Below are positions 22,103 through 30,722 of a stretch of DNA of 39,480 bases, piece after piece (position 1 is the stretch's first letter; every line of letters begins with the position of its first letter). The notes beneath the pieces were generated by a model. That model saw nothing but the letters and a program-made list of their open reading frames with translations. It was not told the origin of the DNA and searched no databases. The position numbers and the translations under genes are program-made. Origin of the DNA: Planctomycetota bacterium (GTDB lineage: Bacteria; Planctomycetota; Phycisphaerae; Sedimentisphaerales; Anaerobacaceae); assembly GCA_022566315.1 (NCBI GenBank), contig JADFJC010000019.1, forward strand, positions 1-39,480, read 5' to 3'.

Positions 22103-22130
22103 TTGACAAAGTGGTAGGAAGTGGTACGAT
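22103..22130 (+). promoter_or_regulatory. mraZ (dcw) promoter with direct-repeat operator
   Basis: TTGACA (22103-22108), a 16-base spacer and TACGAT (22125-22130). The spacer holds two direct repeats AAGTGGTANG with a 10-base period (GTGGT at 22111 and 22121), and a further GTGGGA lies at 22152. MraZ proteins bind direct repeats of TGGG-type boxes spaced 10 bases apart and repress their own promoter, so these repeats are the likely MraZ site. Confidence 0.65.
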
Positions 22131-22165
22131 TTCCCACATTGAATATATCAAGTGGGACTAATGCC

Positions 22166-22639
22166 ATGCTTTTATTAACAGGCGAATATCTGCACGTTGT
22201 CGATAACAAGAGCAGAGTCCTCATCTCGAACAAGCTGAGAAGTCAAATTGATGTCGATGAGCACGGCAGCAATTTCTATCTTGTCTTCGGCGCCAACGGC
22301 ATACTTTGTTTGTACCCCGAAAAGTATTTCGAGCATATAGCTCTTGCGGTTACACCCGGTACCACCGCCCCTGATGAGGCTGTAGCGTTCGAGCGAATCA
22401 GCTTTGCTTTGGCCAGTAAGGTAGAATTAGACAGTCAGGGCAGATTGCTTTTGAATGAAAGGTTGCGAAAGAGGGCGGGATTGAAAGACCATATTACACT
22501 TATCGGTGTCAGAGACCATATCGAGCTGTGGAACAGTGAAAGCTGGGAACAATATCTTTCAGACAATATGGTCCAATATCAAAAACAGGTGTCGCAGGCG
22601 CGGCAGATTGTCCTGCACGAGCAGAGCAAACAACTTTAA
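22166..22639 (+). CDS. mraZ: Transcriptional regulator MraZ
   Basis: 157 residues from the ATG at 22166, where the family's usual start (LLTGEYLHVVDNKSR) begins; the longer frame from 22121 would start inside the promoter. Two SpoVT/AbrB-like double-psi domains carry the paired motifs DNKSRVLISNKLR and DSQGRLLLNERLR, each a variant of the family DxKGRxxxPxxxR signature. MraZ forms a ring-shaped oligomer that controls the division and cell-wall (dcw) cluster. It heads the cluster here as in most bacteria. Confidence 0.95.
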   Translation: MLLLTGEYLHVVDNKSRVLISNKLRSQIDVDEHGSNFYLVFGANGILCLYPEKYFEHIALAVTPGTTAPDEAVAFERISFALASKVELDSQGRLLLNERLRKRAGLKDHITLIGVRDHIELWNSESWEQYLSDNMVQYQKQVSQARQIVLHEQSKQL

Positions 22640-22706
22640 GCTTTAGAGTTATGCCTAACCTTGATTTTGCAGAAGACTTAACCTTAATCTTTAGAATGGA
22701 GACAAC

Positions 22707-22916
22707 ATGATTGGAACGGATTCAAATCATTGTCGGATTGTTGCCGGAAGTCTCGTCGGTGAAAGAGAGGTTGATGAACGGACCTTCGCCTCTCTGGTAG
22801 TTCTCGGTGAACGGCTGGAACGATTGAAGAAAATCGACGGGACTTTTTCCGGCATTGAATTTTCACCTGCTGTTGAGAAACTTCAAAGTCAGAAGAACGC
22901 CGTAGCTGTAGGCTGA
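22707..22916 (+). CDS. Small hypothetical protein in the dcw cluster
   Basis: 69 residues with GGAG seven bases before the ATG. The sequence (RIVAGSLVGEREVDERTF ... LVVLGERLERLKKIDG) is soluble and partly helical, without cysteines apart from one and with no signal. I do not recognise a family. Position between mraZ and rsmH on the same strand suggests cotranscription and a division-related or regulatory role, by context only. Confidence 0.6.
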   Translation: MIGTDSNHCRIVAGSLVGEREVDERTFASLVVLGERLERLKKIDGTFSGIEFSPAVEKLQSQKNAVAVG

Positions 22917-22967
22917 AACGTAGTTACGTCCCGCGTGTTGAGTATTGCGTCCCGATGCATCGCAATG

Positions 22968-23012
22968 CGATACAATATACACGATATGATAAACGATATA
23001 CGCGATACGATA
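22968..23012. repeat. ACGATA-type short repeats at the start of rsmH
   Basis: Degenerate repeats of GATACAATATACACGATA and ACGATATACGCGATACGATAG occupy the region where rsmH should start, obscuring its ribosome binding site. Confidence 0.6.
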
Positions 23013-23921
23013 GAAGTGAATGGCTCGATAGTAGAGCATATTCCGGTTCTCGCTGAGACGTTAGCCGAGCAGATAAAATTGCCACCGGATGGCGTGATGG
23101 TCGATGCGACCATAGGACAGGGAGGTCATAGTTATCTGTTCGGTAAGACCTTGGGCCCTGAGGGAGTTATCGTAGGTCTGGATGTTGATACAAATGCTAT
23201 CCGAAGGGCCCAGTTTTTATTAAAAGACCTTTCCTGTAAGGTTATTTTGCTTCATTCGAATTTTTCTCGAATCAGCGAGCAGGTCCAAGAGCAGGGTATA
23301 GATAAAGTTGATTTCATATTTGCGGATTTGGGGCTTTGTTCGGCACAGTTGGCTGATAGCCGGATGGGGCTTAGTTTTCTTCACGATATGCCGCTGGATA
23401 TGAGAATTGACAAAAGATTAAAGAGGACCGCTGCCGATATAGTTAATAAAGCAAATGAAAAATCCTTAGCTGATTTGATTTACAAATTCGGCGAGGACAG
23501 GGCTTCACGGCGAATTGCACGTTTTATCGTGCGGGAACGAGAAAGTGGACCGATAACCACGACCGTACAATTAGCAAGGATAGTCTGCAAGGCATTAGGA
23601 AAGGCAGGACGAAGCCGAAAAAGTAAGATACACCCGGCCACCAGGACTTTCCAGGCATTGAGAATTGCAGTCAATGACGAGTTAGAGAATTTGAAGAGGC
23701 TGCTTGCTTCGGCGCCGGAACTGCTGAACGACAACGGTTATATAGCAGTCATTAGCTATCACAGTCTGGAAGATAGATTAGTTAAAAACGATTTCAAGCA
23801 AAACGGAAAGGACAGTATTTACAGGGTCATTACTAAAAAACCGATTGTGGCGACGCGACAGGAAATTGCTGAAAATCGGCGAGCAAGAAGTGCAAAATTA
23901 AGGATTGCACAGAAACAATAA
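22986..23921 (+). CDS. rsmH: 16S rRNA (cytosine1402-N4)-methyltransferase
   Basis: About 311 residues from the ATG at 22986. The open frame extends to 22935 and a GTG at 23016 is also possible; the family normally begins just before HIPVL, at about residue 18 of this version. Motifs: EHIPVLAETL, the SAM site DATIGQGGHSYLF, GLDVDTNAI, FADLGLCSAQL, MPLDMRID, HPATRTFQALRIAVNDEL and VISYHSLEDRLVK. It methylates N4 of C1402 in the 16S rRNA P site. The 5' region is made of short repeats, so the start is uncertain. It overlaps nothing and is followed by a LysM gene. Confidence 0.93.
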   Translation: MINDIRDTIEVNGSIVEHIPVLAETLAEQIKLPPDGVMVDATIGQGGHSYLFGKTLGPEGVIVGLDVDTNAIRRAQFLLKDLSCKVILLHSNFSRISEQVQEQGIDKVDFIFADLGLCSAQLADSRMGLSFLHDMPLDMRIDKRLKRTAADIVNKANEKSLADLIYKFGEDRASRRIARFIVRERESGPITTTVQLARIVCKALGKAGRSRKSKIHPATRTFQALRIAVNDELENLKRLLASAPELLNDNGYIAVISYHSLEDRLVKNDFKQNGKDSIYRVITKKPIVATRQEIAENRRARSAKLRIAQKQ

Positions 23922-23940
23922 TATTGTATGGAGTTTCATT

Positions 23941-24747
23941 ATGACTTCCGATGCAAAGATTGGATTGCTGTTAGGATTGGTTTTTATATTTATAATTGCC
24001 TTTATAATTAACGGTCTGCCGCGCTTTCACAGTAACACAAACAATAATGAGCTGACAACTAATATGGTCAACTTGCAAAATGGCTCGATGGGTATTGCAG
24101 CTAAGGAACGTAAGGCCCAGGGAGTTTTCAATCGGGCACAGCGGGTTAAACAAGAACGTGCTGATGAAACTCAGACCTCCTCTGATAACCAGGAGAAGAT
24201 TCGCTTCCAAGTACCCTTGTCAGGAGACGATCCGGTTGTGGAAGCTGCTGATGACAAAGCCAGAATCAACGAACCTTCGCCTATCAAGCCGGATTTGCCA
24301 AAAATCTATGTTGTTAGCGAAGGTGACAACCTGGCAGCCATAGCACAAAAATTTTACGGCCCAGAAAAAGGTAATAAGAAAATAACCATTGACCGGATAT
24401 TCGAAGCCAACCGCAAACTGTTGAAATCACCCGATGATATTTATGTCGGGCAAAAACTTACTATACCGCTGCTTAAAGATAAAGCTGAGAGTGTATTTCC
24501 CAAGTCACTGTTCGAGAAAGTGAAATCCATCAGCCGCAAACTTACTTCGTCTAACACGCTTAAAGCACCCAGTGCAAAGCGGAACAGACAATACGTTGTG
24601 CGTGAAGGTGATAGTTTGTGGCAAATTGCTGCCGAGCAGCTCGGAGACGGCACTCGCTACGAAGAGATAAGCGAGCTAAACGCTGATATTTTAGAGGACG
24701 AGGACTATCTTGTCGTTGAGATGCGTTTGAGACTGCCGGCTCGATAA
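23941..24747 (+). CDS. Membrane-anchored protein with two LysM domains
   Basis: 268 residues from the ATG at 23941 (GGAG seven bases upstream). One transmembrane helix at about residues 6-26 (IGLLLGLVFIFIIAFII). A charged, low-complexity linker follows, then LysM 1 (IYVVSEGDNLAAIAQKFYG ... IYVGQKLTIP) and LysM 2 at the C-terminus (QYVVREGDSLWQIAAEQLG ... LVVEMRLRLP). LysM binds N-acetylglucosamine in peptidoglycan. The position between rsmH and ftsL is where many planctomycetes and relatives keep a wall-binding protein, so a role at the septum is likely. Confidence 0.9.
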   Translation: MTSDAKIGLLLGLVFIFIIAFIINGLPRFHSNTNNNELTTNMVNLQNGSMGIAAKERKAQGVFNRAQRVKQERADETQTSSDNQEKIRFQVPLSGDDPVVEAADDKARINEPSPIKPDLPKIYVVSEGDNLAAIAQKFYGPEKGNKKITIDRIFEANRKLLKSPDDIYVGQKLTIPLLKDKAESVFPKSLFEKVKSISRKLTSSNTLKAPSAKRNRQYVVREGDSLWQIAAEQLGDGTRYEEISELNADILEDEDYLVVEMRLRLPAR

Positions 24748-24789
24748 GACATAGATGCTGGATGCTCGATGCTCGAGGAACGGAATACG

Positions 24790-25017
24790 ATGTCGCGATT
24801 ATACTTTGTTTTTGTTGTTTTTTATTTTACGGCGATTTTGGTTTTCACTGTTTATCTTCGCAGCTCCAACAATCGTATTTTCTATAAACTTTGCACCTGC
24901 AGGGTCGAGCAAAGCCGATTGAAACAGGAGCTTGGTACCAAACAGCTGCTGTTGGAAGGTTTAATAAATCCTGCTGCGGTTTCACAGCGATTTGACGAAT
25001 TAAATACCAACGACTAA
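24790..25017 (+). CDS. ftsL: FtsL-like cell-division membrane protein
   Basis: 75 residues from the ATG at 24790; an in-frame ATG at 24769 lies within GATGCTCGATGCTCGA repeats and is less likely. One N-terminal transmembrane helix (LYFVFVVFYFTAILVFTVYL) is followed by a short coiled-coil-like segment (RVEQSRLKQELGTKQLLLEG). Size, topology and the position directly before ftsI identify it as an FtsL-type subunit of the FtsQLB-FtsWI complex, although sequence identity to FtsL is weak. It ends three bases before the ftsI start. Confidence 0.7.
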   Translation: MSRLYFVFVVFYFTAILVFTVYLRSSNNRIFYKLCTCRVEQSRLKQELGTKQLLLEGLINPAAVSQRFDELNTND

Positions 25018-25020
25018 AAG

Positions 25021-26763
25021 TTGAAAAGCGTTCGAATTACCATTTTTTTCTCTTTGCTTCTCATCGGCGCATTTCTGGCGCTGGCAGGGCGGTGTTTTTA
25101 TCTGCAGTTTCTCAGGAACGACCATTATATTGGCAAGTGTCTTGAACAGCAGCAGGGGTGGGTGCCCCACAAGCCTCAGCGCGGCGTGATTCTTGATTGC
25201 CGCGGCAGAGTGCTCGCTGCGAGTAATAAAGTCCGAATTGTTAAAGTTGAGCCTCGAAAGGTCAAAGACGCCAAAAGCTTATCGAGTGAGCTCCAGCCGA
25301 TATTGGGTATGGGTGCGCATGAAATCTATAAACTTATCAACGAAAGCAAAAACCCGGGGTACGTAAAAATCAAGACAGGGGCAGAGGCGAGTGAATGTGA
25401 TGCCGCCCGTAGAATTTCAAGTGCCGTCGGCGTCGAATCTGATTGGCGAAGACATTATCCGATGGGTCGATTAGCCGTGCACGCTGTTGGTTTTACGAGC
25501 ATTGATAATCGGGGGTTAGAGGGCATTGAGTACCAATACGACAAACAGCTCAGCGGTTCGGCGGCACAGGATATGTTCTTTGCTGATGTACGTCGTCGGC
25601 CCATTCGCCCCGTACCTATTGAACAAAGTCTGGCGCCCGATGGGTCTGGTCAAAACAGCATTTTGACCAATGGTGTCGGGATTATTTTGACCATTGATGC
25701 TACTATCCAGCAGTTTGCCCGAGATGAGCTGATAAAGCAATACGAAAACTACGAGGCCGAGTCGGCTGTGGCGATTGTGGCAGAGCCAAAGACCGGAGCA
25801 ATTTTGGCCATGGTTTCACTGCCTGATTTCGACCCTGCCGATGCCCACTCGACCGACCCTGATAATCTCCGCAACCGGATTTTAACCGATGAGTTCGAGC
25901 CGGGCAGTATTATAAAGCCGCTCGTGGTCGCAATTGCCCTTGATGCGGGCGTTGTAAATAAAGTTGAAAAGATATTCTGCGAAAACGGAAACTATTCCGG
26001 CAGAGGTTTTGGACGAATCGGTGAGTATCGCAGAGGGTTCGGTGATTTGACGGTTCGCGAGATTCTGATTGAGTCCAGCAATATCGGGATGGCCAAAATC
26101 GGACAGAGGCTGGGCAAAAACAGACTTTATAAAGGTCTGAGACTTTTCGGTTTCGGCAAAAAGGTGGGGATTGACGTGCCGGGTGAGGCCGATGGTCTGT
26201 TGCGGCCTGCACACAAGTGGACGGGATATAGTGTAACCCGGATACCTTTTGGTCAGGAAGTTACTGTAACTGCGATTCAATTAGTTCGGTCTTTCTGCAT
26301 ACTTGCCAACCGCGGTCGCCTCGTTCGCCCGTTCCTGGTCAAAGCGATTGTTGACAACGATGGAGAGATTACCGAGTTGAAACGCCCTCTGCCGCCGGTT
26401 GGTTATGTCGTCAAGCCGGAAGTTGCCGAGTGGATTGTCAGCGATTGCTTAGTCGGTGTGGTTAATGAGGGAACGGGCAAAAGAGCCAAATTAGACAAAT
26501 GGCAGGTGTTCGGAAAAACGGGAACAGCCAACATTGCAAAAAGCGACGAGCGAGGTTATTCAGATAGTGATTATGTCGCTTCCTTTATAGCCGGTGCGCC
26601 GGCTGATGACCCAGCCATAGTGGTTTTGGTTTCAATCCGCAAGCCAAACAAGGAACTCGGCAAAGGCTATACCGGCGGAGTCGTGGCCTCTCCGGTGGCG
26701 GGTAAAATAATCGAAAAAACACTCAACTATCTTGAAAACCGATTTGCCCGGGCGAACTTCTGA
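25021..26763 (+). CDS. ftsI: Septal peptidoglycan transpeptidase, class B PBP (FtsI/PBP3)
   Basis: 580 residues, starting at TTG (25021) three bases after ftsL, so translation is probably coupled. One transmembrane helix (about 7-23), then the dimerisation domain with RGVILDCRGRVLA. The transpeptidase domain has S296-I-I-K299 (EPGSIIKP), S352-S-N354 (ESSNIG) and K499-T-G-T (FGKTGTAN). It crosslinks septal peptidoglycan with FtsW. No PASTA domain. Normally murE would follow, but here only a short remnant does. Many planctomycetes lack ftsI, so its presence supports Phycisphaerae. Confidence 0.95.
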   Translation: MKSVRITIFFSLLLIGAFLALAGRCFYLQFLRNDHYIGKCLEQQQGWVPHKPQRGVILDCRGRVLAASNKVRIVKVEPRKVKDAKSLSSELQPILGMGAHEIYKLINESKNPGYVKIKTGAEASECDAARRISSAVGVESDWRRHYPMGRLAVHAVGFTSIDNRGLEGIEYQYDKQLSGSAAQDMFFADVRRRPIRPVPIEQSLAPDGSGQNSILTNGVGIILTIDATIQQFARDELIKQYENYEAESAVAIVAEPKTGAILAMVSLPDFDPADAHSTDPDNLRNRILTDEFEPGSIIKPLVVAIALDAGVVNKVEKIFCENGNYSGRGFGRIGEYRRGFGDLTVREILIESSNIGMAKIGQRLGKNRLYKGLRLFGFGKKVGIDVPGEADGLLRPAHKWTGYSVTRIPFGQEVTVTAIQLVRSFCILANRGRLVRPFLVKAIVDNDGEITELKRPLPPVGYVVKPEVAEWIVSDCLVGVVNEGTGKRAKLDKWQVFGKTGTANIAKSDERGYSDSDYVASFIAGAPADDPAIVVLVSIRKPNKELGKGYTGGVVASPVAGKIIEKTLNYLENRFARANF

Positions 26764-26939
26764 TAGGGCAGAGACTTATTGACGCCGGGCACGATTGTAT
26801 CTTTGTGGGGTCAAAAAAATCACTGCTCTATCTGAAACAATATTTTGGTGAGCGTGTGTATGTACCTGAAAAAGAAGATGCTGCTGCTGCCTTTGGCCGG
26901 ACAACGATAAATTCTTCCGGTTACTACAAGAGGTCTTAA
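26736..26939 (+). pseudogene. Possible gene remnant after ftsI
   Basis: A plus-strand frame overlapping the ftsI end reads LLIGQRLIDAGHDCIFVGSK and then YLKQYFGERVYVPEKEDAAA before stopping at 26937. The first part looks like the N-terminal strand-helix-strand of a GT-B or NAD-type Rossmann protein, but there is no good start codon and the frame ends after about 65 codons. It may be a decayed gene. No function can be assigned. 26940-27035 shows nothing else. Confidence 0.3.
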
Positions 26940-27035
26940 ACAAACTGCATAGCCACATTAGTATAGCACTTCCTTAAGCTGCACGTTAGTAGTACAAGGA
27001 TTTCACTCATTCGGTAAAACCTTTGCTTACTTGTC

Positions 27036-27792
27036 TTACTCCGGCTTCCACTTGAGGTCATCTAAATCCTTTGTTTTAACAAATTCCACGTGCGAATCGA
27101 TAAACAGGACATTGCAGCCGTCACCCTGGTGGTTATCGGTGGTTAAGATTTCAGGTCCGCCGGACTGGTTCCAGCCAGGATGAGTTTCAAAAAGTAGTAC
27201 CATATCAGGTGGAAGAGTCAAGGGGTCCAGGTTTTCTACGTTTTTATTCATAGCGTAATTGCAAGGGCCTTCAAGTGCACCTTTGCAGCGGAACGTATTC
27301 TCGGATACGTCGCAGTGTTCAATCAGCAAATCACACCATTTTGAGGGCGTCGGCAACATATCATCATTGTCATTGGCATAGATAAGCATTGCCTTGCAAA
27401 TGCCCGACATATTTTCGCCGCAGACCATTCGGAATGCTATTTCTCTGGTTCTGGCGACCGCGGGAAGTAACATTGCCAACATGATAGGTAATAAAAAGTA
27501 GAGAAACGGCGGGGACGACGATTCCTGCGATGGCCAGGCCTTTACCTGTTAATTGGCCAGCACTTTTGCGGATTTTTACCAATGCCACAATACCCAAAAT
27601 TATCGCCGGTATCGCCGTGATGAAGAAAGCACAAAAGCCTAACATTCCGAGTACGAATGACGCAATCGCCAAGCCGCTTGTTTTGACACCGAGAGCCGGA
27701 GCCTGTGTTGGAGTGCTTGTCAGTACCGAACTGCAGGAATGGCACAATTGGGCGTTGTCTGGGTTTTCTTTACCACATTTTGGACAGTACAT
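27036..27792 (-). pseudogene. Zinc-ribbon / DUF4190 / H-X9-DG protein, split by a frameshift
   Basis: Reading from 27792: a zinc ribbon (MYCPKCGKENPDNAQLCHSC), two membrane helices of DUF4190 type (LAIASFVLGMLGFCAFF, ITAIPAIILGIVALVKI, GKGLAIAGIVVPAVSLL), then the frame is lost. The remainder continues in another frame from 27482 with MLLPAVARTREIAF, GENMSGICKAMLIYANDND and the C-terminal H-X9-DG-like GCNVLFIDSHVEFV. Removing one T from the five-T run at about 27493-27497 (A-run on the plus strand) joins both parts as VSLLLLPIMLAMLLPAVAR, the normal form of this planctomycete family. So one gene of about 252 codons is broken by a one-base insertion, real or a sequencing error. Function unknown, membrane protein. 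Confidence 0.8.
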
Positions 27793-27929
27793 TTTACATT
27801 CTCCTTTCGATTTAAAATTTAGCCAACAGCAAAATTCCGCAAAGCGCTTACATAAGATAATAGATTATCAACTCAGATTTGCCAGAAAATTTTTGTGTTC
27901 TACATTTATTTTGCCGGTGACACTGGGTT

Positions 27930-30122
27930 CTATTCTGTTGTCAGGGTGGATTTGCCTACATATCCGCTATCGAAACAGAACTGGATGATGTCACGGGCTA
28001 AAGGTGCAGCGTCACTCGAGCCGTGCTGGCCGCCTTCGACGACGACGGCTATTGCGATACTCCGGTTTGCGCTGTCAGTGGCAAAGCCTGCGAACCAGGC
28101 GTTTTCCGGGGCTTGTGTCGAGCCGGTCTTGCCGTAAACCTTTATGTCCTGCTCGGCGAGACTTGTAAGAACCGGTTGGAATGTAGAGTAAGCTGTTCCG
28201 CTGGTCTCGTTAACAACAGCACTCATACCGTCATAAATTACTGCTAAAGTCTGTGGCGAGATGTTAAGGTCGATTCTCGATTCTTCCGCCTTCGCTGAAG
28301 CTACGGCGGACAAGCGATTTTCGATGCTCGATGTGCTTATGCTCGCAGGTTCTTGTGAACTTTCTAAAAACAGCCGAGGTGATTTATAGAATCCGCCTCG
28401 GGCGATAGCGGCCATTGCATTTGCAACCTGCAGAGGTGTAACTCGCAGATTGCCCTGACCTATGCCGAACCATCTTCTTTCACTTTCACTAAGCGGCGGC
28501 ACTTGCTCAAAACTTGAGATTGGGCCCTTTGGGATAGTGTTTGAGATTACGCCTGATAATTGCCGCAGGTTTCTACTAAGCTCGGTTTGGGCAATGGAAG
28601 CCGGGGGAAATAGTATGTTTCGGCCGTAGCCGAATTTAAAGAGCCATTGCTGGAGGACCAGAGGGTCGATTCTGTCTGCAAGGTGGGAAAAATAAATATT
28701 GCAACTGCCCCTGATGGCGTTTAGAGCGTAATTTTCCCACCTGCCGTCATGGCCCGTTCTGAATCTATTGTACAGCCAGCAGCTTGGCCAGCTTTTTGGG
28801 GCCTTCTGAGCTGGGCAGGGTATGACCTTCTCTGGTGTGATTTTGCCGGATTCGAGCCCTGCGATAAGAATCAACGGCTTTATAACTGAGCCGGGGGGAT
28901 ACCACTTATTTATCGCTCGATTTATTAAAGGCTTATCGGGGTCGTTAGCGAGACCGCCGTAGTCATACCTGACACGGTTCAAATCAAAGAGCGGCATCGA
29001 AACCAATGCGAGAATATCACCTGTTCCAACGTCAATGACAACTGCCGCCATCCCTGGTCCGCAATTGGGCTCGTGGTTGTAGGTGGTCAGATAGTTTTCT
29101 ATTCTTTGCTGAAGCTCGATGTCTAATGTCAGCGAGACGTCTTTGCCGAACCGGATTTCGGTTCGACTTACAAGTTGATTGTCTATGTCTTTAATCTCTT
29201 CCCCCCGTCTGCCGCGAAGGATGGTTTCGCAAATATACTCAACTCCATCCTCTCGTCCGCCGAGCTCTCCACTCAAATAGCTTGATAGTTTATCGTTTGC
29301 GAAGAGCCGTTTGTCTTCTTCGTTCTGTGTTACCGGTCCGACCCAGCCTATTGTCTGGGCGGCAGCCGTTCCATACGGGTAGAACCTCCTCGCTTCCGGC
29401 ATAATCTGAATACCATCGACATTCAAAAACTCCAATTGAGCGGCAAAAATATCATCATCAGTTTTCAGCTCTAACAGTGGCCAGTGTTTGTGCATTTCGG
29501 CAATATCAATTTTGTTGATGAGGCGAATTCGTTTTGTCAAGTCCGGTTCTTTCATTTGGAAATCGGCCATTGCTTCAGAATGAGGGACACTTATTATGTT
29601 GTTGTATTTGTTACTAAGTTCGGAATTCGGGAAGTTGGGCCGCCATGCCTGAAATGCGCGTATGTTCCAGATGTCATCGTTTATTCTCTTTATTTCAGCT
29701 CTGATATTCGAAGATTGGACACCCCTGAACTGAGCACACTTGTCGATTATCTGGTTTAAGTCTTCGAGGCTGAGGTCCAGCTCTTTTTGTACTTTGGCTA
29801 CTGCGTCTTCATCTTCTTTGTCGGCGGCCCTTAATAATCTGCCCTGACTGACGCGGTCGTCCATAAAACAACTGATTTTATAATTTATACACAATTGGAA
29901 ATGTGGTTCATCAGCGGCCAATACTTTTTTGCCTGTTCTGTCGAGTATTTCGCCTCTGACTGTTTTAAGCTGCCGGGATTGGCCTCTTTGGCGTTTCAAC
30001 TCCTCGATATCGCTCTGGACCGAAGAGCTTGGAAGCAACTGCATTTGTGTCAGGCGGAGCAAACAGAGCAGTAAAAGCAGGGCGCTTAGGATTACAAGAA
30101 TTTTGATTCGCTTATCGTACAT
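27930..30122 (-). CDS. mrdA: Elongation-specific transpeptidase, class B PBP (PBP2)
   Basis: 730 residues. One transmembrane helix (8-26), a PBP dimerisation region with TVRGEILDRTGKKVLA, and a large insert before the catalytic domain (residues ~85-240). Active-site motifs: S412-V-I-K415 (PPGSVIKP), S473-C-N475 (RGSCNIYF) and K665-T-G-S (YGKTGSTQ). It builds lateral-wall crosslinks with RodA. It is the last gene of the mreBCD operon (61 bases after mreD). The protein is longer than E. coli PBP2 (633). About 28 residues near 593-620 (ISTSSIENRLSAVASAKAEE) come from a repeat insertion between the SxN and KTG motifs. Confidence 0.95.
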   Translation of the reverse strand: MYDKRIKILVILSALLLLLCLLRLTQMQLLPSSSVQSDIEELKRQRGQSRQLKTVRGEILDRTGKKVLAADEPHFQLCINYKISCFMDDRVSQGRLLRAADKEDEDAVAKVQKELDLSLEDLNQIIDKCAQFRGVQSSNIRAEIKRINDDIWNIRAFQAWRPNFPNSELSNKYNNIISVPHSEAMADFQMKEPDLTKRIRLINKIDIAEMHKHWPLLELKTDDDIFAAQLEFLNVDGIQIMPEARRFYPYGTAAAQTIGWVGPVTQNEEDKRLFANDKLSSYLSGELGGREDGVEYICETILRGRRGEEIKDIDNQLVSRTEIRFGKDVSLTLDIELQQRIENYLTTYNHEPNCGPGMAAVVIDVGTGDILALVSMPLFDLNRVRYDYGGLANDPDKPLINRAINKWYPPGSVIKPLILIAGLESGKITPEKVIPCPAQKAPKSWPSCWLYNRFRTGHDGRWENYALNAIRGSCNIYFSHLADRIDPLVLQQWLFKFGYGRNILFPPASIAQTELSRNLRQLSGVISNTIPKGPISSFEQVPPLSESERRWFGIGQGNLRVTPLQVANAMAAIARGGFYKSPRLFLESSQEPASISTSSIENRLSAVASAKAEESRIDLNISPQTLAVIYDGMSAVVNETSGTAYSTFQPVLTSLAEQDIKVYGKTGSTQAPENAWFAGFATDSANRSIAIAVVVEGGQHGSSDAAPLARDIIQFCFDSGYVGKSTLTTE
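28269..28346. repeat. Composite repeat inserted in mrdA
   Basis: The stretch combines GATTCTCGATTC and GATGCTCGATGTGC words with a palindromic element CCGCC-N14-GGCGG (28287-28310). The same GATGCTCGA word stands before ftsL (24757-24777). It is read in frame in a loop between catalytic motifs. Confidence 0.65.
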
Positions 30123-30183
30123 CGTATCCTGTCTTTAGTGATTCGTGCTTCGATTTGTAATTCGGCATTCTCAGGGTGCGGGT

Positions 30184-30666
30184 TTAACGTCGGCTAAAGC
30201 GGCTTATCTTTATACGCATCCACCAGGCAGACGGCAAGAATAAAAATGGTCCTACGAGGGCCGAGTACAGTGCTATCCCGAAAAGAGCAGCGAACATACT
30301 TTGTGGGGTCGGCTCACCTTTTAGAGAGTTTAAGAAATAGACCATCGAGCCGGCCAAAAGTGCCGTGATGAATATCACAAGAGCTTGATACGACATTTTT
30401 CTGATGACAATGACCTGGTGCAGGTATGCCAGAGCCGTGCCGAAAAGACCAAAGCTGATCATTTGCGGGCCCATCGTGCGACCAATAAGGTCGGCGGCAA
30501 AACCTATTGTGAACGAGCATATAATTGCATTCGAGGTATCGCAGTAAATAGCAAAGAATACCAAAAGGATTAACAACAAATCAGGCTTGATGTTCAAATC
30601 CGCAAAAAAGCTGGCTTGCAGGACAGTGGCAAGAAGAACTAAAACTGCAAACCGGAACCATCGCAT
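30184..30666 (-). CDS. mreD: Rod-shape-determining protein MreD
   Basis: 160 residues, almost entirely hydrophobic with five or six predicted membrane helices (FAVLVLLATVLQASFF, LDLLLILLVFFAIYC-type, GFAADLIGRTMGPQMISFG, ALVIFITALLAG). GAGGA lies eight bases before the ATG. MreD is the integral membrane partner of MreC and MreB. Gene order mreC-mreD-mrdA on the same strand makes the call secure despite weak sequence conservation. Confidence 0.88.
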   Translation of the reverse strand: MRWFRFAVLVLLATVLQASFFADLNIKPDLLLILLVFFAIYCDTSNAIICSFTIGFAADLIGRTMGPQMISFGLFGTALAYLHQVIVIRKMSYQALVIFITALLAGSMVYFLNSLKGEPTPQSMFAALFGIALYSALVGPFLFLPSAWWMRIKISRFSRR

Positions 30667-30722
30667 TTATATATCCTCAGCCGTTTCCATCTTGAAGTCT
30701 ATCGCAAAATGGAAATCCTTAA

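Noticed and set aside
26736-26939. MurE or MurG 5' end after ftsI
   Set aside because: The short frame has a Rossmann-like start but lacks the MurE nucleotide-binding and MurG glycine-rich motifs, so no name is given.
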